A program made the translations under genes and the position numbers. Of a DNA stretch of 18,426 nt, positions 14,215 to 18,426 are shown piece after piece. The notes under the pieces are model-generated. The model did not search any database. It was given only the letters and a program-made list of their open reading frames with translations, and was not told the DNA's origin. Every line of letters starts with the position of its first letter. Positions within the stretch are counted from its first letter, which is position 1. Source of the DNA: Planctomycetia bacterium. Lineage in GTDB: Bacteria > Planctomycetota > Phycisphaerae > Phycisphaerales > UBA1924. The DNA lies in the NCBI GenBank assembly GCA_005776545.1, contig SXOY01000120.1:1-18426 (forward strand), written 5' to 3'.

Positions 14215-14259
14215 GAGGCTCCGCCGGGTCGCGTGTTGCGCTTCGGCGGGGCTCTTTTT
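14215..14259 (+). terminator. Rho-independent terminator of the dockerin operon
   Basis: GAGGCTCCGCCG (14215-14226) pairs with CGGCGGGGCTC (14244-14254), with one bulge and one G-T pair, followed at once by five Ts (14255-14259). It lies about 80 nt downstream of the second dockerin gene and separates it from the peptidase gene. Confidence 0.85.
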
Positions 14260-14353
14260 GCGTTACGGACCGTGGTTGTGGGCTTGGGAAAACAGGATCG
14301 CATTTTTGTGGTGACACTCCCACCGAGACGGGTTTAATGCCGAAGAATAAGAC

Positions 14354-17017
14354 ATGCGTGTTACGCGACTATTTCCGTTGCTGCTCCTGGTTCCGGTTGT
14401 GAGCGTTGGCGGGAACGCCGCCGCGAAAATGCAGGGAGTGGCGGCACCGTCACCGATCGCGATTGCGGCAGGCGAAGCAGCGCCTGGAAGCGATTGGCGG
14501 ATGGACATGTTGCCAGAATCTGTGAAGGCGCGACTGGCGGCGACATATCTCACTGAGGCTGAGAGGCAAGACCTTCGGATCAAGCATGGGGTGTATCTTG
14601 CAGCGGATCTTTCTACACCTGATCGCATTGCTACTGCGGCGTTGATGCGTGGCGATTTTGTGAATCCGATTTTTGCGGAGCCCGGGGTCAAGAGTCTGAC
14701 GCGTGCGGCGGCGTTGGTTCGGCGCGGAGATTCGGCGGAGGCGCTGACGGTACTTGGGAATGATGCAACTTTGGCGGCGACACTTCTGCGAGCCAGGGCA
14801 CTTGTTGCGTTGGGAAAGGTGGCAGATGCGGTTGCTGTGCTGGACCCGTTGGTTGATACTGTGCAAAAGACCAAGCTCGATGATGCGGGCGAACTGCTCG
14901 CGGGTGTTCAAGGTGTGGCACTGCGGGCAAGGCTGGCGGGCGAACGGACGGGCGGGGGAGAAGATTACAAGGCGATGTTGAGCGTGCTGGCGCGTGTGCG
15001 AGAGGAGATTGACAAACTCTCGCCGCTGGCGAATTTGATTGAGGCGCAGATTTTGTATGAGAAAGATGCGGGGGCGCAGGCCGGCGCGGCATTGCAGGTT
15101 GCGTTGCCACTCAATCCGAGCGATGTGGATGGATGGACGCTGGCGGGATTGCTTGCGGTGGATGGGTTTGATATTGAGAAGGTTGAGAAAATAGTATTGA
15201 AGATTGATGAGTTGTCGCTGGGAGAGCCGGCGGCGGGAGCAGAACGCGCGGCGGGCGCATCACCGATCGGCGCGTATGTGCTTGCGCGCGGTCGGTTGCG
15301 GCAGAGTGATGGGGCGGGGGCGTTGTCGCTTATCAAGCATGCACTTGAGCGCGAGCCAAAGAATCTGAAGTTGCTTGCGCTGCAGGCGGCGGCAACTGCC
15401 GCGACGTATGACTTTGTGAAGGCAGAAGAGCTGCTTGTGAAGCTGGACTTGGTTTCGCCGGGTAATCCTGAGGGGCAGTTTGAGGTTGGACGCGTTTTGA
15501 GCGAGATGCGGCAATATGCTGAGGCTGCGGGCCATTTGCAGATTGCGGCGGAACGGGCACCATTTTGGATTGCGCCGCTGAACGAGCGAGGACTGCTTGA
15601 GATGCAGGCGGGGCGTGATGCCGAAGCGCTTGCGGCACTTGAGAAGGCAGAGAAGATCGATACGTTCAATGTGCGGGCTGCCAATAGTCTGAAGCTGGTT
15701 CGAGACATTGCCACGTATGCCCGAGTTGAGAGTGAACACTACATTGTGAGATATAAGGCCGCAACAGATGAGTTGCTGGCGAAAGAGATGCTGGAACCGC
15801 TGGAGGCGAACTATCGGCGAGTGACGGGGAAAGACCGCGGCGGCATCGACTACCCGATGACGACCAAGACCATTATCGAGTTGCTGCCTGACCATCGCGC
15901 GTTTGGTGTGCGGATCACTGGCATGGCACAGATTCACACGATTGCCGCGTCGACTGGGCCGATTATTGCGATGGAATCGCCGCGTGAGGGACCGGATCAC
16001 CTCGGGTTGTATGACTGGGTGCGTGTGTTGCGGCACGAATTTGTGCACACGGTGACGCTTGCTCGAACCAAGAACCGATTACCGCACTGGTTTACGGAGG
16101 CATCGGCGGTGTATCTTGAAGATGCGCCGCGGGCGTGGAATACGGTGCAGTTGATAACAAATGCGTACAAGGCGGATGCGTTGTTTGATCTTGATGAGAT
16201 TAACATTGCGTTTGTGCGGCCTAAGCGGCCAAGTGATCGCCAGCTTGCATATGCGCAAGGGCACTGGATGTATGAGTACATCATTGAACGGTGGGGCAAC
16301 AAGGCTCCGCTGGACCTGATGGATGCGTATGCATCGGGAAGGCGCGAGGCGGAGGCGTATCAGACTGTTCTTAATGTTTCGCGTGCTGACTTTGTCAAGG
16401 AATTTAGGGTCTGGGCGGGTGAGCAGTTGAAGCTGTGGGGGGTTGTTCATTCGGACGACATGAAAGCGGCATCGGAACTTCTCGGCGACGATAGCGAAGT
16501 AGCGATGGAAGTTATTGAGAACTGGCTTGAGACGTATCCGAATCATCCTGAACTGCTGAGCCTAAAGGTACAAAAGTGGCTTGCGGCAAATGATGGAACT
16601 CCGACTGCGGAGATGATTCCGACGTTGAGGCAGTATGCATCAGCTCGACCGGTTGCAGAATTGCCGCATAAGTTGTTGGCGCGTCTGTTCCTCGATGGTG
16701 AAGGCGATGGCAAGCAGGCGGCGATTCCGCATTTGGAGTGGCTGGATATTCGCGAGGAGAAGTCGCCGACTTTTGCGATGGAGCTTGCGCGTCGATATGC
16801 AGCGGAAAGCCGGTGGACGGAGGCGTGGGCGAAGGCGTTGCGTGCGACGCAGCTTGCGCCGTTTGTGGCTGCGCCGCGTGAATTGGCGGCGACGATCGCG
16901 ATCAAGAAGGGTGATATTGCCGCCGCAGAACAGCAGATTCGCGGGTTGATGTGGCTTGAGCCGAATCAGCCGTTGCATCAGCAGAGGTTGGATGCGTTGC
17001 AGAGACTCCGCAACTGA
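14354..17017 (+). CDS. Exported TPR protein with gluzincin (peptidase MA-like) domain
   Basis: An 887-residue protein with a signal peptide (MRVTRLFPLLLLVPVVSV, cleavage near A24). Residues about 110-450 are TPR-like helical repeats (for example 380-436). Residues about 455-690 form a zinc peptidase domain: HEFVH at 561-565 with catalytic E562, and the third ligand E582 in WFTEASAVYLED, a 16-residue gap. That is the HExxH...E arrangement of gluzincins related to the peptidase_MA family. Residues about 690-887 return to helical repeats. The protein probably acts in the periplasm or at the cell surface on protein partners held by the repeats. The start ATG 14354 lacks a Shine-Dalgarno but places the signal peptide correctly. 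It follows the terminator at 14215, so it is a separate transcript, and is convergent with the metzincin gene 7 bp away. A non-proteolytic role is possible. Confidence 0.88.
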   Translation: MRVTRLFPLLLLVPVVSVGGNAAAKMQGVAAPSPIAIAAGEAAPGSDWRMDMLPESVKARLAATYLTEAERQDLRIKHGVYLAADLSTPDRIATAALMRGDFVNPIFAEPGVKSLTRAAALVRRGDSAEALTVLGNDATLAATLLRARALVALGKVADAVAVLDPLVDTVQKTKLDDAGELLAGVQGVALRARLAGERTGGGEDYKAMLSVLARVREEIDKLSPLANLIEAQILYEKDAGAQAGAALQVALPLNPSDVDGWTLAGLLAVDGFDIEKVEKIVLKIDELSLGEPAAGAERAAGASPIGAYVLARGRLRQSDGAGALSLIKHALEREPKNLKLLALQAAATAATYDFVKAEELLVKLDLVSPGNPEGQFEVGRVLSEMRQYAEAAGHLQIAAERAPFWIAPLNERGLLEMQAGRDAEALAALEKAEKIDTFNVRAANSLKLVRDIATYARVESEHYIVRYKAATDELLAKEMLEPLEANYRRVTGKDRGGIDYPMTTKTIIELLPDHRAFGVRITGMAQIHTIAASTGPIIAMESPREGPDHLGLYDWVRVLRHEFVHTVTLARTKNRLPHWFTEASAVYLEDAPRAWNTVQLITNAYKADALFDLDEINIAFVRPKRPSDRQLAYAQGHWMYEYIIERWGNKAPLDLMDAYASGRREAEAYQTVLNVSRADFVKEFRVWAGEQLKLWGVVHSDDMKAASELLGDDSEVAMEVIENWLETYPNHPELLSLKVQKWLAANDGTPTAEMIPTLRQYASARPVAELPHKLLARLFLDGEGDGKQAAIPHLEWLDIREEKSPTFAMELARRYAAESRWTEAWAKALRATQLAPFVAAPRELAATIAIKKGDIAAAEQQIRGLMWLEPNQPLHQQRLDALQRLRN

Positions 17018-17038
17018 GAGGGGATCATTTCTCCCCTT
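17018..17038. terminator. Possible bidirectional hairpin between convergent genes
   Basis: GAGGGGA (17018-17024) pairs with TCTCCCCTT-side bases (17032-17038) as six Watson-Crick pairs plus one G-T around a 7-nt loop. It covers the tail of the - strand gene and directly follows the stop of the + strand gene. No T-run is present, so termination is only a possibility. Confidence 0.35.
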
Positions 17039-18426
17039 CGCTCTTTGCCTTCGGAGGATCAGGCACCATGCTCATGATCGAGCGTCGGATTCCCCATTTG
17101 CTGATCTTTTCGCCATCGTTGAAATCTCGCATTGGTTCGCGGTCTATTCCAAAGCCGTTGTGAGCAACTTGCAGGTTATTGACTTTTCCGCCCGCGTCCC
17201 AGCGATATGCGAAGATCGCGCCTTGCGGACCATTTGCAAAGCCGACACCGACGCGGCTGCGGGTCCATTCGTCGTAAAGCTTGCAGGTCAGCCAGCCCTC
17301 ATCAAGTTTCTCGTTGCCAATGCGGCTGGTGCGATACGCCGTCAATTGGCCGTTGCCATCGGGCCAGCCCTGGTGAAAGATGGTGAGTTGTCCGGAATTA
17401 GTGAAGGCGACTACCGGGCGCGAGCAGCAGCCATTGCCGGAGCCTTCACCGCGTGTCCATTTCATTTCCTGTTCCCAGAGGCGATCGCCTTGCAGGTTGG
17501 CGTAGCTGACGCGCATGCAGAAGTTTCCGCCGCGGGAATTGGCGAGTGAAGTGACGATCAACACGCGACCATCGGCTGGATCAACGCCAAGACCAGGTGT
17601 CACGAGCGAGCGGGCTTCGAGTTTCTGGGCGGCGGAGACTAGTGGCTTGGAGAAGTCGTTGTCTTTGAATGTCAACCAGCGATATTCCAGAAGGTCATCG
17701 GCCAGTCTTGAAACCAGGAGAACTCGCTCGCCAACGCGGCAGGCGTTCATATCTCCCGCAGGCAGTTCGGGGATTCGCGCAGGCGTGCCAAGCTCGGTCG
17801 CGGTGAATCGGGTCACATGCCAGCCAAACAAGTGATGATGGAACACCAGGCCAAAGTCTTTACCGCCGACAAGGACTGGATCTTTCTCGGTGCCGGAGTT
17901 TGGCACAATGCGTTTGTCGGACCACTTCTCATCGCCTTGGTACATTTTGATCCACACATGGTCTTTGGTCTGGTCTGCGCTTACAAGCGAGCAGATGTCT
18001 CCAACGTATGCGAGTGCAGGCGCGGAGCCAGTTAATTCCTGGTCACGGCGCGTGCCGCAGTATGTGGAGCCGCCGTAGTTGATGTCGGCTTCGACGGTTC
18101 CTTCGTCGAACTTGCCGTTCTGATTCCAGTCAATCAGTGTCGAGCCATCGCCGTTGTCTTTGAGTGTGAAGCGGTATGGATGGTTTGCCAGGTACTTCAG
18201 GTTCTCGAATTTGTATGGCAATTTTTCGATCAGCGCTTTCTCGTCAAGCACAGTATCTCGAAACTCGCCATCGGAGAAGTGGATCTTGTTGCCATCGCCG
18301 TCAAATGAATAACTGAATGCGTATGACATGAGGGATGGATACAAGGGGCACCACGCCGGGGCGCAGTCGCCAGTGTGACTGAGCGACATCTGGTGTCCGA
18401 ATTCGTGGGCGAAGACCATCCAGTTA
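17025..18426 (-). CDS. Metzincin-like secreted metalloprotease (N-terminal part outside window)
   Basis: The frame is open to the right edge, so the signal peptide and propeptide region are missing; the Met at 18419 is internal. Numbering from that Met, the zinc site HEFGHQMSLSH (5-15) gives ligands H5, H9 and H15 and catalytic E6, in the HExxHxxxxxH pattern of metzincins. The Met-turn is SLMSYAF (29-35, Met 31). A calcium-loop-like segment D-W-N-Q-N-G-K-F-D-E lies at 97-106. The remaining 340 residues are beta-rich with regular Trp/Gly spacing and several Cys, suggesting a propeller or other extracellular module. It ends in a basic/acidic tail (PPKAKSEGEK). It probably digests extracellular protein. 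It is tail-to-tail with the gluzincin gene. The exact family (reprolysin-like, pappalysin-like or other) is not settled. Confidence 0.87.
   Translation of the reverse strand, partial: NWMVFAHEFGHQMSLSHTGDCAPAWCPLYPSLMSYAFSYSFDGDGNKIHFSDGEFRDTVLDEKALIEKLPYKFENLKYLANHPYRFTLKDNGDGSTLIDWNQNGKFDEGTVEADINYGGSTYCGTRRDQELTGSAPALAYVGDICSLVSADQTKDHVWIKMYQGDEKWSDKRIVPNSGTEKDPVLVGGKDFGLVFHHHLFGWHVTRFTATELGTPARIPELPAGDMNACRVGERVLLVSRLADDLLEYRWLTFKDNDFSKPLVSAAQKLEARSLVTPGLGVDPADGRVLIVTSLANSRGGNFCMRVSYANLQGDRLWEQEMKWTRGEGSGNGCCSRPVVAFTNSGQLTIFHQGWPDGNGQLTAYRTSRIGNEKLDEGWLTCKLYDEWTRSRVGVGFANGPQGAIFAYRWDAGGKVNNLQVAHNGFGIDREPMRDFNDGEKISKWGIRRSIMSMVPDPPKAKSEGEK

Noticed and set aside
16956..17549. + strand open frame of 197 codons, seeming to continue past the gluzincin gene
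   Set aside because: Crosses the stop of one real gene and runs antisense to the metzincin gene; no ribosome site and no domain.

Overview
The window looks like chromosomal DNA from a planctomycete, most likely of class Phycisphaerae. The strongest sign is a pair of secreted proteins (11762-12787 and 12840-14135) whose C-termini carry a compact dockerin-like module: it opens with Cys, has two D-x-[ND]-x-D calcium loops each followed by Y-L-D-F, and ends in Gly-Cys. I associate that ending mainly with Phycisphaerales. Several genes have no recognisable Shine-Dalgarno, which also fits planctomycetes. I see no tRNA, rRNA, CRISPR array, transposase or phage gene.

Layout, + strand, 1-5492: the tail of a TPR protein, a small FlgN-like helical protein, a soluble NtrB-type histidine kinase and an NtrC-type sigma-54 activator (the last three linked by two 4-bp ATGA overlaps), then tryptophanyl-tRNA synthetase (trpS) and a four-helix membrane protein of unknown function. 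The FlgN-kinase-activator trio resembles the FlrB/FlrC-type control of flagellar genes.

Layout, - strand, 5578-11548: a cupin, a GT4 glycosyltransferase, a plant/cyanobacterial-type ferredoxin-NADP reductase just downstream of a small conserved-looking unknown protein, a class I glutamine amidotransferase (trpG/pabA), and a 409-residue protein of unknown function. The gaps between these genes are packed with short perfect or near-perfect palindromes (at least ten simple hairpins plus one 46-nt hairpin). Many share a TGAA-type centre but have unrelated arms.

Layout, + strand, 11762-17017: two probably co-transcribed secreted beta-propeller proteins with dockerin-like tails, a strong intrinsic terminator, and a large exported TPR protein containing a gluzincin (HExxH...E) peptidase domain. 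Convergent with it, and running off the right edge, is a secreted metzincin-like protease. The divergent intergenic region 11549-11761 carries two good sigma-70-type promoters, each preceded by the same ATTTCTAGAAAnATT element. This looks like an undescribed shared operator linking the 409-residue protein with the dockerin operon.

All family names come from reading motifs by eye; no database search was run.
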